A stretch of 51,738 bases of DNA from contig JAJYMM010000115.1 in assembly GCA_021787035.1 (NCBI GenBank), positions 1 to 51,738 of the forward strand, written 5' to 3'. Below the pieces are notes generated by a model. It was not told the origin of the DNA, ran no database searches, and worked only from the letters and a program-made list of their open reading frames with translations. How positions within the stretch are numbered: the first letter of the stretch is position 1; each line of letters starts with the position of its first letter. This document shows, one piece after another, positions 25,266-35,717 of the stretch. The translations under genes and the position numbers were made by a program. Source of the stretch: Actinomycetes bacterium. Lineage in GTDB: Bacteria > Actinomycetota > Acidimicrobiia > Acidimicrobiales > Palsa-688.

Positions 25266-25939
25266 ATCTTCCGTACTGGCGAAGCCGGGCCGAACAACGA
25301 GAATCGGCGTCGGAGCAGCTCGGTCGCAGCAACCAGGGCGTGTGGCGGGGTGCCCCAGGTCAGCGGTGGTGCCGGTCGCAGAGCGTCCCGTTAGACCCCC
25401 GACGGGTGAGGAGCCCGGTGACGGGGCACTATCGGCTACGGCCCTCGGGTCGGGTCGGGTCGGTCGAACCCCCATCAACCCTCACACTCCGAATGATCCT
25501 TCTAGCCCCCGCCGCCCCGAAAATCCCGAGCGGGTCGGCGACGCCCGATCTACGGGTAGGGCGTCGCCTCGACTGACCTACGGGAACGCCTAACGCTCGG
25601 CGAAGGAGACGGTGGCCGAGGCGCTTCTAACGACACTTGCCGACGGCTCGACGCGTCCGGGCGGACAAGGCCGGCCGGCGCTCTAGTTCTCCGAGTACTA
25701 CAACATGGCCCCGGGAGCCGGCACCCGCTCCCTCGTCAAACCGCCGGTTGGAGCAAAATCAGCCGCCGGCCGCCCGCCGGACCAGGCGATCGAGCAGGAA
25801 GTCGCCGCCATGCTGAGGTCACGCCCGCTGGTCGACAACACGCTGACTGACACCGGCAGCAGGCGCCGACCGTGGTGCATTGTGGTGCAAGCGCGCCCGA
25901 ACGGGCGACCGAAAACCACAAAAGTCCTACTCAGAAGGG
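25266..25939. other. Non-coding end of segment 1, with GTGGTGCA pair
   Basis: About 670 nt with no supported gene; the open frames look non-coding and one reads into the tRNA. A short frame end near 25607-25686 (ETVAEALLTTLADG) may be a gene remnant. Two direct copies of GTGGTGCA at 25872-25879 and 25882-25889 mirror the pair at the other end of the segment. AAAAGTCCTA lies near 25919-25928, and its reverse complement lies beside copy C near 28715. Confidence 0.4.
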
Positions 25940-26013
25940 TGGGGCTAGGTGGAATCGAACCACCGACCTCAGCATTATCAGTGCTGCGCTCTAACCGGCT
26001 GAGCTATAGCCCC
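25940..26013 (-). tRNA. tRNA-Ile (anticodon GAT), copy B
   Basis: Folds as a complete tRNA: acceptor GGGGCTA/TAGCCCC, D-arm GCTC/GAGC, anticodon stem CAGCA/TGCTG with loop CTGATAA, and T-stem GGTGG/CCACC. No CCA is encoded. It is 101/103 identical to copy C including 29 bp upstream of the tRNA 5' end. The two differences form a compensatory base-pair swap in the T-stem. Confidence 0.93.
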
Positions 26014-26024
26014 TCGGCGGGCGC

Positions 26025-26267
26025 CTATCTGGCGGCGCCTGGAACGGGTGGGTACTCCCTGGCGCTCCAGCCCGGTGGATGGGACCGGCTTGTACGGCTA
26101 TGAACTGGGTGCCGGCCCAGACTCTCCAAGGCCTCGATCACGGCCCGGGTGGTCGCCTCCTTCGCCGGGTCTGCGGCCCCAATCAGCTCCTCCAGCTTCT
26201 GGCGCGCCTCCTGCACCTGGAGGAGGAGTCGGCATGCCCGGACGGCTTGGGTGAAGACGTACGTCAT
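26025..26267 (-). CDS. Possible small helical protein or gene remnant
   Basis: Not recognised. From ATG 26267 an 80-codon frame gives a plausible helical segment (LLLQVQEARQKLEELIGAAD, then TTRAVIEALESLG) followed by a Pro/Arg-rich end that runs into the duplicated tRNA-Ile flank. The end is probably not native, so this may be the stump of a longer gene cut at the junction. Confidence 0.3.
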   Translation of the reverse strand: MTYVFTQAVRACRLLLQVQEARQKLEELIGAADPAKEATTRAVIEALESLGRHPVHSRTSRSHPPGWSAREYPPVPGAAR

Positions 26268-26395
26268 ATTGGATGACTGACCCAGGCGCTTGGCGCAAAT
26301 TGAGGCGCCAGCGGCGGTTGTGAGGTCGCACGGTTCGAACGGGGTCTGCCCGGAGAGGTACACGAGCTTGGTGTCCAGGCACAGCACCAGGGGCC

Positions 26396-26794
26396 TGCAC
26401 GGCGAGATGATCGACGCCGACCCCAAGACCAAGGCCGGCCCGGCGCAGCTCCCTGGCGTTGCCCGACTGGCTGATGGCCATGCTTGCCGAGATACTCGCC
26501 TCCCGGGGCATCACTGCCACCACCCCGGACGCCCTGGTGTTCGTTGTTGCCCGAACGGCTGCAGGGTTCACGGAGCTCAACTTCCGGGACCTGAAGCACA
26601 CCACTGGTACCGCGTTGCTCGATGAAGGGGTCAACATCAAGATCGCCCAGGCCCGGCTCGGGCATGCCAACCCCCGGACGACGCTGGCTGTGTACGCCCA
26701 GGCGACTGCCGAAGCCGACAGGGAGGCAGCGAACCGTCTCGGTGAGCGCTTCCGTCCAAAGGCCGGAAGAACCTCGCGGTCCAGCACCAGGTAG
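26396..26794 (+). pseudogene. Decayed tyrosine recombinase (integrase)
   Basis: The C-terminal part of a phage-type tyrosine integrase. PKTKAG is followed in a second frame by LALPDWLMAMLAEILASRG; removing one C in the run near 26438-26446 joins them as KTKAGRRSSLALPDWL. Further on, an internal deletion joins the strand region directly to the catalytic block, which reads RDLKHTTGT instead of the usual HxLRHT, so a catalytic Arg is Lys. GHANPRTTLAVYAQ keeps the nucleophilic Tyr. The N-terminal half is missing. It cannot be active as written. Confidence 0.8.
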
Positions 26795-26852
26795 CTTCCG
26801 CGCCAACAGCGGGCGACGGTTGCCTTCATGTTTCGGATATTTCGTTAAGGTG

Positions 26853-26880
26853 TTGCGTTTATTGCGTTGACGAGTATAGT
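26853..26880 (+). promoter_or_regulatory. Putative promoter of the HTH-PIN operon
   Basis: TTGCGT (26853-26858) and TATAGT (26875-26880) with a 16-bp spacer, 32 nt upstream of the antitoxin ATG. The surrounding AT-rich sequence contrasts with neighbours. A Shine-Dalgarno-like gaagggag lies between promoter and start. Confidence 0.5.
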
Positions 26881-26912
26881 GAAAGGCGAAATCGTCATGA
26901 AGGGAGTCCGAG

Positions 26913-27368
26913 ATGCCTAGATCATCGCTGATCGAGCGACCTGTCGCGCCTGCTCCCGAAGAGACCAGTCTTTTGCGGGAGTTGGATCAGTACAAGCCGA
27001 AGGATGGCTCTGCCAAGAAACAGGCCATGGCAAGACTGATCGCACCAGACGGCCACGAGCTGCCGTTGCCGCCGTCCATGTACGAGATCCTGTGCCGAGC
27101 AGCGCATCAGCTTGCTGCCGGTCTCGCTGTGTCCATTGTCCCGATCGGAACGAAGCTGAGCACCCAGCAGGCTGCTGACTTGCTCGGTGTGTCCCGGCCC
27201 CACGTAGTGAAGCTCCTCGACTCTGGAGAGATCCCGCACACCAAGACCGGGAAGCATCGCAGAGTTCTGCTCACCGACGTACTCACGTACCGGGACCGCC
27301 TCACCGCCCGTCGGGCCGATGCGCTCGACGAACTTGCCGAGCTATCGAAAGACCTACCGCTCGTCTGA
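26913..27368 (+). CDS. Excisionase-type HTH antitoxin
   Basis: A 151-residue DNA-binding protein, partner of the PIN toxin. The C-terminal half has the excisionase/MerR-like HTH: LSTQQAADLLGVSRPHVVKL, then KTGKHRRVLLTDVLTY (about residues 87-127). The N-terminal ~80 residues carry a linker and a hydrophobic segment that may contact the toxin. HTH proteins of this type paired with PIN domains are a known VapBC-like toxin-antitoxin class. It is separated from the toxin by 39 nt. Confidence 0.85.
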   Translation: MPRSSLIERPVAPAPEETSLLRELDQYKPKDGSAKKQAMARLIAPDGHELPLPPSMYEILCRAAHQLAAGLAVSIVPIGTKLSTQQAADLLGVSRPHVVKLLDSGEIPHTKTGKHRRVLLTDVLTYRDRLTARRADALDELAELSKDLPLV

Positions 27369-27407
27369 TCCTTCAACCATCAGGCCTGCCTGAATAGCAT
27401 CGTCGCG

Positions 27408-27983
27408 GTGGCATTTTCCGCGTTGCTAGACGCGTGCGTTCTATACCCAGTCGGAGTCCGCGACTTGTTGCTATCCGTGGCCGAGCGCGGGGTCTACATG
27501 CCGTACTGGACAGATCAGATCCTCGAAGAAATGGAACGTAACGTCATAGATGACGGGCGTGCCACGCCACAAGCAATGGCCAGGATGCGAGAACTGATGA
27601 ACGCTGCCTTCCCTGCTGCAACCATCAAGGGATACGAGTCGCTGATCTCGTCGATGACGAATGACCAGAAGGACCGGCACGTACTGGCAGCTGCGGTGAG
27701 AGGGAATATCGGGCTGATCGTCACCAACAACACAAAGGACTTCTCTGCAGCTGCTTGCGAACCGTACGACGTAGAAGTCCAGACGGCAGACGAGTTCCTG
27801 TCCTACGCGCTCGATCACGACCCTCCAGCGGTGATAGGCGCAGTGTCGTCAATGTCGGTTAAGCGGACGCATCCGCGGCTCTCGCCTCAGGAACTACTGA
27901 CGGCACTCTCGCCAGCTCTGCCCACCTTCTGCGCTGAGGCGATCCCACTACTCGACACGATCACACCGGACATCGACCCGTGA
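27408..27983 (+). CDS. PIN-domain toxin (VapC-like ribonuclease)
   Basis: A 191-residue PIN-domain protein from GTG 27408. Acidic residues expected for the Mg-dependent RNase site are present: Asp7 in ALLDACVLYP, Glu in QILEEMERN, Asp in NDQKDRHVLAAA, and Asp in VTNNTKDF. The C-terminal ~50 residues extend beyond the PIN core. It follows the HTH antitoxin, and its stop overlaps the GTG of a third gene (GTGA), so the three are an operon. Confidence 0.85.
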   Translation: MAFSALLDACVLYPVGVRDLLLSVAERGVYMPYWTDQILEEMERNVIDDGRATPQAMARMRELMNAAFPAATIKGYESLISSMTNDQKDRHVLAAAVRGNIGLIVTNNTKDFSAAACEPYDVEVQTADEFLSYALDHDPPAVIGAVSSMSVKRTHPRLSPQELLTALSPALPTFCAEAIPLLDTITPDIDP

Positions 27984-28627
27984 GCAACCTTGGGCCCGGG
28001 ACGATCTTCGTTCCGGGGAAGCCGCTTACTGACATCTGGGCAGCGCCCGGATTGCAGTGGCAGAGCAAGCTCCGCGCAGTGATCGCCAGTCCGATCCGAA
28101 GGCCCCACCTGCGCTTCGTTCGGAACGACAGGAACCATTTCGACGTCGACAACCTCGCCTATCCGGTATTAGCCGTTTCCGGATGCGGAGCCTGTGAATC
28201 CGTATGGGTAACCGTAGAGCGCGGGGCAGCCGAGGGCGTCTGGATCGGGGAGCAGCCGCCACCTCCCCCGCCCGCCGAAGCGATATCCGTCAGAATCGAG
28301 AAGCCCAACACGTCATCCTTACCCGGTCGAGAACCGCCGCCAGAGATAACAGAGGCGAGTGTCGTTGCACCGGGAATGCTCCTGGGCCTATCCATCGAGT
28401 TCGACTCCGACGAGGTTCAGGTGGGCGAGCTCAGCTTTGCGGGACCGACGAAAAGCCGGATCGACGATCTCGGGCCTCTCCTTGGGTTCCGCCCGTACAT
28501 GGGAAGAAGCGTCTCCGACGACGAGAGGGTGAAGGAGCTAAGGATCACCCGGGGCCACTCCCCGGGTCGTACAGGGGTCCGCATAGTCATCTGGCCACTC
28601 GACGCTGGCCTGCACCCAAGGCCCTGA
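27980..28627 (+). CDS. RusA-like nuclease-fold protein coupled to the PIN toxin
   Basis: A 215-residue protein whose two ends fit the RusA Holliday-junction resolvase pattern. The first block is FDVDNLAYPVL (about residues 54-64), like RusA DLDNLxK. The second is SVSDDERVKELRITRG (about 177-192), like RusA LDDAQV. The three acidic positions are kept, but the RusA Lys is Tyr. About 110 residues, including a Pro run and two close Cys, separate the blocks, so it is larger than typical RusA. Similarity was judged by eye and function is unproven; its place as third gene of a PIN-HTH operon is unusual. Confidence 0.5.
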   Translation: MSNLGPGTIFVPGKPLTDIWAAPGLQWQSKLRAVIASPIRRPHLRFVRNDRNHFDVDNLAYPVLAVSGCGACESVWVTVERGAAEGVWIGEQPPPPPPAEAISVRIEKPNTSSLPGREPPPEITEASVVAPGMLLGLSIEFDSDEVQVGELSFAGPTKSRIDDLGPLLGFRPYMGRSVSDDERVKELRITRGHSPGRTGVRIVIWPLDAGLHPRP

Positions 28628-28728
28628 TAGAAGGCCTTGATAGACGGTCCGCGGGGTGGACGCGGGATGACTCGCCGGTCAACGCCCCGTCCCCGCCCGC
28701 ATACCACTCGTGACTAGGACTTTTCCAG

Positions 28729-28802
28729 TGGGGCTAGCTGGAATCGAACCAGCGACCTCAGCATTATCAGTGCTGCGCTCTAACCGGCTGAGCTATAGCC
28801 CC
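28729..28802 (-). tRNA. tRNA-Ile (anticodon GAT), copy C, at the gyrA locus
   Basis: A complete cloverleaf identical to copy B except that the T-stem is GCTGG/CCAGC. No CCA is encoded. It sits just after gyrA and the DUF3566 gene on the same strand, the standard actinobacterial position, so this is the copy at the ancestral locus on its 5' side. The DUF3566 stop codon lies inside the tRNA (28780-28782). Confidence 0.95.
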
Positions 28803-29526
28803 TCGGCGGGCGCCTATCTGGCGGCGCCTGGTTCCCCAGGCTAGCGGCTCGAGCGTTCTCGTCGCTCACCACGAGGACACGGACACCACCGATCAGCTCC
28901 GATAGGACGTTGTACAGGAGTGCTACGACCACATTGACGAGCACTCCCAGGACGCACAATGTAGCTACGAAGGCGCCTCCCCACACAAGGGCGGTGAGAG
29001 GGTGCAGCTTGAAGCTGCTCAAGGCGAAGAGGGAACGGACCAGCTTGTCGAGCTTGACGATCAGGCCGGCCGACGCCGCCACGTTCCAAAGGACGGCACC
29101 GGCGACCAGCACGACCACCAAAACACACAGGTAAAAGGCTAGCGATATCTTGAACACCGAACCTACGCTGACGCGACGAACGATCAGCCTTCCTTGACCC
29201 TCGCGGGCAACCTTGGAGCGCGGCTTGCGGGGCCCGGCAGGGCGCGGTGCCTGCTGCCGTTCGAGTGGTTGGGTCCCCTGCCCTTGGGCGCCCCAAGGTG
29301 CCCCAGACCGAGGCGCCGAGGCAGTAGAGCGAATTGTCCCAGGGGATCCGGTCGTGCGCGGAGCTGCTGGCACCGGGACCCCTGATCGCCCCTGTCGCGT
29401 CGGCGGCGGTGCCTCCTCAAACTGCGTGCCACGGCGCGGGGGGTACGGGCCCGGCACGGGTGATGGCGAAACGCGGGTCCGCGTCGCGCTCGGAGGAGGG
29501 GTGCGGCGCTGGCCCTCGCCGGCCAC
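28780..29526 (-). CDS. DUF3566 membrane protein downstream of gyrA
   Basis: A 248-residue protein with a long Pro/Arg/Ser-rich disordered N-terminus (about 1-115), then two membrane spans (FKISLAFYLCVLVVVLVAG and ALVWGGAFVATLCVLGVLV) separated by an amphipathic segment, and a short C-terminus. Domain and position (directly after gyrA) fit the actinobacterial DUF3566 family; function is not established. The last codons and stop overlap the tRNA-Ile gene by 23 nt, so the two transcripts share sequence. Confidence 0.85.
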   Translation of the reverse strand: MAGEGQRRTPPPSATRTRVSPSPVPGPYPPRRGTQFEEAPPPTRQGRSGVPVPAAPRTTGSPGTIRSTASAPRSGAPWGAQGQGTQPLERQQAPRPAGPRKPRSKVAREGQGRLIVRRVSVGSVFKISLAFYLCVLVVVLVAGAVLWNVAASAGLIVKLDKLVRSLFALSSFKLHPLTALVWGGAFVATLCVLGVLVNVVVALLYNVLSELIGGVRVLVVSDENARAASLGNQAPPDRRPPRGYSSAG

Positions 29527-29567
29527 CTAGCCCTCCTTCGCCTGCGGCCGAGGCTGCCGAGCCGCCA

Positions 29568-32033
29568 CTAGTCCTCCTCCTCGCCAGCCAGCACAGGGGC
29601 GACCGAAGCCACCTCCTGGCCAGGATCGAGGCTCACGACCCGCACACCCGTCGCGTCCCTCCCCTGGCTCGAGATGTCACGCGCTGCCAAGCGCACAACC
29701 ACACCCGCCGATGAAATGACCAGTATCTCGTCATCAAGGACGACGGTGAAGGCCGAGACAACCCGGCCGCGCTTAGAAGTCAGCCTGATGCCGCGCACCC
29801 CTTGGCCGCCCCTGCCCTGGCGGTGGAAGTGCTCGAGTTGGCTCCGCTTACCGAACCCAGCGCTCGTCACCATCAAGATGCTGCTCTCATCGCGCGCGAT
29901 GTCCGCGGCGACAACCTCGTCCCCTCCACGCAGCGCCATCCCCCTGACCCCGGCCGCGTCGCGCCCCATCGCCCGCACTTCAGTCTCGGCAAACCGGATC
30001 GTCTGGCCACTGGCGCCCACCATGAAGATGTCGTCCTCGCCGCCCGTCACGATCACTGCCACCAACTCGTCACCCTCACGAAGGTTGAGCGCGATAAGGC
30101 CATCCCGGCGGCTACGGTCGTACTCCGAAAAGGCAGTCTTTTTTACCTGGCCTTGCTTAGTTGCAAAGAAGAGGTAGCGGTCGGAATAAAATTCCCTCGT
30201 ATCGATGAGCGCCTGGATGCGCTCGTCGGGCGCGAGCGGGAGCAAGTTGACGATGGCCGTACCGCGCGAGGTGCGCTCTTGTAGGGGTACCTCATAGGCA
30301 CGCAGACGGTACACCCTGCCGAGGTTGGAGAAAAACAGCAAGTAGGCGTGCGCGGTCGTGTGGATCACCTTGGAGACGATGTCCGCCTCACGCAGGTTTG
30401 TCCCGCGCATCCCCCGCGTCCCCCGACCCTGGGTCTTGTACGTGGAGGCGGGCACGGCCTTCACATACCCGGCCCGGGTCATGGTTATGACGATCTCACC
30501 GTCTTCGATGAGGTCCTCGTCGCTCATCTCCCCTGGGTCGGTGGTTATCAACGCCAGACGAGGTGCACTGAAACGCTCCCTTATCTCAGTGAGCTCAGTT
30601 TTCACGACGCCGTTCAACCGACCTCGGTCCGCCAGGATCTCCTCCAGCTCAGCCATCGTCTGGCGCAGCTTGGCGATTTCCTCCTCCAGGTCGGCGCGTC
30701 CAAGACGGGTCAAACGTGCGAGTTGCATGTCTAGGATGTGTTCAGCTTGGACCTCGGAAAACTCAAAGGGTGCGGCCATCAAAGCGTCTCGTGCCGTCGT
30801 CCGGCTGTCGGACTGGCGGATCGCCGCGATGATGGCGTCGATCATGTCGAGGGCTTTCAGGAGCCCTTCGACTATGTGTGCCCTCGCACGTGCCCGCCGG
30901 AGACGGTACTCGGAACGGCGAGTGACAACCTCAACCTGGTGAGCGATGTAGGCCTCGAGCGCTGTTTTCAGGTTGAGGGTCCGCGGTCCCCCGTTTACCA
31001 AAGCCACCATGTTGACGGGGAAACTTGTTTGCAGTGGCGTCAGTTTGAAGAGGTTGTTCAAGACCACGTTGGCGTTGGCGTCGCGCTTCAGTGGGATGAC
31101 GATCTTGGTGTTGACGCCAGCGGAGAGATCTTGGATATCCCTGATGCCCTCTAGCTCGTGGCTGTTGACGAGGTCAGCTATCCGCTCCTGGATGGCTTTG
31201 GGGCTCGCCTGGTAAGGCAGCTCTGTGATCACGATCTCAGAACCGCTCTTTGTTTCCTGGATCTCTGCCCGGGCACGCATCTTTATGGAGCCGCGACCAG
31301 TGCGGTAAGCCTCGGCGATGCCTTGGCGGCCCAGTATAAACGCCCCCGTCGGGAAGTCTGGGCCCTTCACGAAACGCATCAAGTCGTCGGGCGTCGCATC
31401 TGGGTTGTCGATCAGGTAAGTGGTTGCATCGATGACTTCGCCGAGGTTATGGGGAGGGATGTTTGTGGCCATCCCCACGGCTATCCCTTGGCTACCGTTG
31501 ACGAGCAGGTTGGGGAACCGCGAGGGCAACACGGTCGGCTCGTCTTCGTCGTTTAGGTAGTTGCGAGACATGTCGACGGTCTCTTCGTCGATACCCTCGA
31601 GCATGTGCATCGCCAGAGTCGAGAGCCGGCATTCTGTGTAGCGGGAGGCCGCAGGCGGGAAATCTGGTGAGCCGTAGTTACCGTGGAAGTCGATCAGGGG
31701 ATGGCGCAGACTGAACGGCTGCGCCATGCGCACCAAGGCGTCGTAAATGGCCGAATCACCATGGGGGTGGAAACGAGCCATCGTCTCGCCGGCAACCTTC
31801 GCGCACTTCACGTGCGGGCGGTCAGGCCGGTAATTTTGGATGGACATCGTGTACAGGATCCGTCGGTGCACCGGCTTCAGCCCGTCGCGAGCGTCCGGGA
31901 GCGCCCTGGACACGATGACTGACATCGCGTACTCGAGGTACGAACGCTCCATCTCGACGCTGATCTCGATGGGTTGGACGCCCGGAGGAGGTCCCCCTCC
32001 CCCATCACCGGTCGGCGACAACACGTCTGTCAT
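29568..32033 (-). CDS. gyrA: DNA gyrase subunit A
   Basis: Breakage-reunion subunit of gyrase, introducing negative supercoils with GyrB. The catalytic Tyr lies in AASRYTECR. The quinolone region reads [17 protein letters not shown] with the drug-sensitive Ser and Asp intact. The C-terminal half holds the beta-pinwheel blades, with a GyrA-box-like [10 protein letters not shown]. At 821 residues it is normal. It follows gyrB by 3 nt. Confidence 0.97.
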   Translation of the reverse strand: MTDVLSPTGDGGGGPPPGVQPIEISVEMERSYLEYAMSVIVSRALPDARDGLKPVHRRILYTMSIQNYRPDRPHVKCAKVAGETMARFHPHGDSAIYDALVRMAQPFSLRHPLIDFHGNYGSPDFPPAASRYTECRLSTLAMHMLEGIDEETVDMSRNYLNDEDEPTVLPSRFPNLLVNGSQGIAVGMATNIPPHNLGEVIDATTYLIDNPDATPDDLMRFVKGPDFPTGAFILGRQGIAEAYRTGRGSIKMRARAEIQETKSGSEIVITELPYQASPKAIQERIADLVNSHELEGIRDIQDLSAGVNTKIVIPLKRDANANVVLNNLFKLTPLQTSFPVNMVALVNGGPRTLNLKTALEAYIAHQVEVVTRRSEYRLRRARARAHIVEGLLKALDMIDAIIAAIRQSDSRTTARDALMAAPFEFSEVQAEHILDMQLARLTRLGRADLEEEIAKLRQTMAELEEILADRGRLNGVVKTELTEIRERFSAPRLALITTDPGEMSDEDLIEDGEIVITMTRAGYVKAVPASTYKTQGRGTRGMRGTNLREADIVSKVIHTTAHAYLLFFSNLGRVYRLRAYEVPLQERTSRGTAIVNLLPLAPDERIQALIDTREFYSDRYLFFATKQGQVKKTAFSEYDRSRRDGLIALNLREGDELVAVIVTGGEDDIFMVGASGQTIRFAETEVRAMGRDAAGVRGMALRGGDEVVAADIARDESSILMVTSAGFGKRSQLEHFHRQGRGGQGVRGIRLTSKRGRVVSAFTVVLDDEILVISSAGVVVRLAARDISSQGRDATGVRVVSLDPGQEVASVAPVLAGEEED

Positions 32034-32036
32034 CGC

Positions 32037-34122
<2,086 letters not shown>

Positions 34123-34479
34123 TTAACGGCCCACCCGTACCACGAGGCGGGCAAGCCCCGGCACCAAGCGCCGCCCCCTCGCCACGACTGTGGCAGAGTG
34201 AAGGCGCAGCTCAGAGGCCCAGGCGCCATCATCGGTGCCCACCACGAGGGCGCCTCGTTCGAAGGACGAGGGCCAGCAGTGCCCGGCGAGGACCGGGCCG
34301 ACCAACGACTCCCACCCCTCGCGCAGCACCGACAGCTCGTACACACCTCCGCTGCCCAAGAGACTGGCTGCTTCCTTGAGGGAGGCGCCTAATGGCCTTG
34401 GGTCGCCACCCCAGCGCGGGGCGCTGCGCTCACCAACCCCCTTTCGTGGGACGCGGCCACCTGCCTCTTCAGGTTTCAA
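34123..34479 (-). CDS. dciA: DciA-like replicative helicase loader (DUF721)
   Basis: A 118-residue DUF721-family protein in the canonical place between recF and gyrB. The domain covers about residues 30-118: LREGWESLVGPVLAGHCWPSSFERGALVVGTDDGAWASEL by position, then the LHSATVVARGR helix. DciA proteins load the DnaB helicase in bacteria lacking DnaC/DnaI; dnaB is in this window. The basic, Pro-rich N-terminus is disordered. The start overlaps the recF stop by 11 nt. Confidence 0.85.
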   Translation of the reverse strand: MKPEEAGGRVPRKGVGERSAPRWGGDPRPLGASLKEAASLLGSGGVYELSVLREGWESLVGPVLAGHCWPSSFERGALVVGTDDGAWASELRLHSATVVARGRRLVPGLARLVVRVGR

Positions 34480-35659
34480 TCCGCGCCTCCGTCAACTCAC
34501 CGGGAGGCGGAACAGGCCCAGGCGGAACAGGCCCAGGCGGAACAGGCCCAGGCGGAACAGGCCCAGGCGGAACAGGCCCAGGCGCAGCCGCGGAAAGCGA
34601 CCCGGCCCGAACCTGCACAGAATTGGCTACTCTTAGGTTGCCTGGGACTGCTCCGGCGGCCGTAACCAAAGCCTGGCCGAGCGGCAAGCACGCCGCTAAA
34701 GCGGACCTGCGCCTTTCGTCCAGCTCAGAGAACACATCGTCCAAAAGCAACACGGGGCTAGAGCCCTCCTGACCAGACAGGAGCGCGTGACCCCCGAGAC
34801 GTAACGCCAGCGCGATGCTCCTTTGCTGGCCTTGGGAAGCTTGGGTCCGGGCACCGAGGCCCCCCAAGCCAATGTGAAGGTCGTCACGTTGAGGTCCAGT
34901 GTTAGTGAGGCCGCGGCGGACGTCCTCGGCCCTCGAGCGCTCGAGGGCCGAAAGAAGCCCACCTTCCCAGCTGCGTTGGTAGCTCAACTCGACGGTTTCG
35001 CCACCGCCTAGGTGCCCATAGGCTGCCTGCACCTCAGGCACGAGCGACTCGACGAGCGACTCCCTAGCTATGGCTAAGGCCTCGCCCGCCTCAGCAACTT
35101 TCAGGTCCCATACGTCAAGTACCCCCTCCATGCCAGGGCGTAGGAACCCTCCAGCCGAACGCAAAAGAGCATTTCGTTGCCGGAGCGATCGCTCGAAATT
35201 TGCCGCCACCAGTGCAAGTTTCGGCGACAGCCCTACAACGAGGTCGTCCAGGTAATCGCGCCGAGCTTGCGGGCCACTTTTGACAAGCGCTATGTCATCG
35301 GGAGAAAAGACTGTTACGAGCAACGAACCTACGAAGGCCTCGGGCCGACGAACGGCTTGGCGATTGAGGCGTAACCGACCCCTACCAGAAACAAGGAGCT
35401 CCACCTCCAATTGCACGAAGCGCTCTCCCCGCTTCGCACTCACGCTAACGAACCCCTGCTCGTGACCGGCGCGGACCAACGCCGGCGGCGGCGTCCCCCG
35501 AAAGCTCCTGAGCGACGCCGCGTAGCAGAGGGCCTCCAGCAAGTTGGTCTTTCCGGCCCCATTGGGACCCACCAACAAGGTCACCCCTTCTTCCGCCGGG
35601 TCGAGCTCCGCCCGCTCGTAGTTGCGAAAGTCAAAGACGGCCAGGTGTGTTACGTGCAC
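34469..35659 (-). CDS. recF: DNA replication/repair protein RecF
   Basis: SMC-like ATPase that helps load RecA at gaps. Walker A GPNGAGKTN (about residues 31-39), ABC signature region ARTQASQGQQRS, and Walker B LLLDDVFSELDE are present. At 396 residues it is longer than usual. The last ~28 residues are a PGPVP tandem repeat encoded by a 15-bp minisatellite, with a further Pro-rich end. It starts 59 nt after dnaN and overlaps dciA. Confidence 0.94.
   Translation of the reverse strand: MHVTHLAVFDFRNYERAELDPAEEGVTLLVGPNGAGKTNLLEALCYAASLRSFRGTPPPALVRAGHEQGFVSVSAKRGERFVQLEVELLVSGRGRLRLNRQAVRRPEAFVGSLLVTVFSPDDIALVKSGPQARRDYLDDLVVGLSPKLALVAANFERSLRQRNALLRSAGGFLRPGMEGVLDVWDLKVAEAGEALAIARESLVESLVPEVQAAYGHLGGGETVELSYQRSWEGGLLSALERSRAEDVRRGLTNTGPQRDDLHIGLGGLGARTQASQGQQRSIALALRLGGHALLSGQEGSSPVLLLDDVFSELDERRRSALAACLPLGQALVTAAGAVPGNLRVANSVQVRAGSLSAAAPGPVPPGPVPPGPVPPGPVPPGPVPPPGELTEARIET
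34506..34580. repeat. 15-bp tandem repeat in recF 3' end
   Basis: Five perfect copies of ggcggaacaggccca, followed by a short partial unit. The repeat is in frame and encodes repeated PGPVP in the RecF C-terminus. Confidence 0.95.
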
Positions 35660-35717
35660 AACAAGACCCCGACGAGAAGCCCTGACAGTGACCCGCCGTG
35701 GGCGACGTCACGGAGGT

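Noticed and set aside
25705-26103. Plus-strand frame reading across tRNA-Ile copy B
   Set aside because: Contains the typical antisense-tRNA translation (GIEPPTSALS) and has no protein-like flanks.
26098-26829. 243-codon minus-strand frame over the integrase remnant
   Set aside because: Antisense to a recognisable tyrosine recombinase remnant; low-complexity and no domain.
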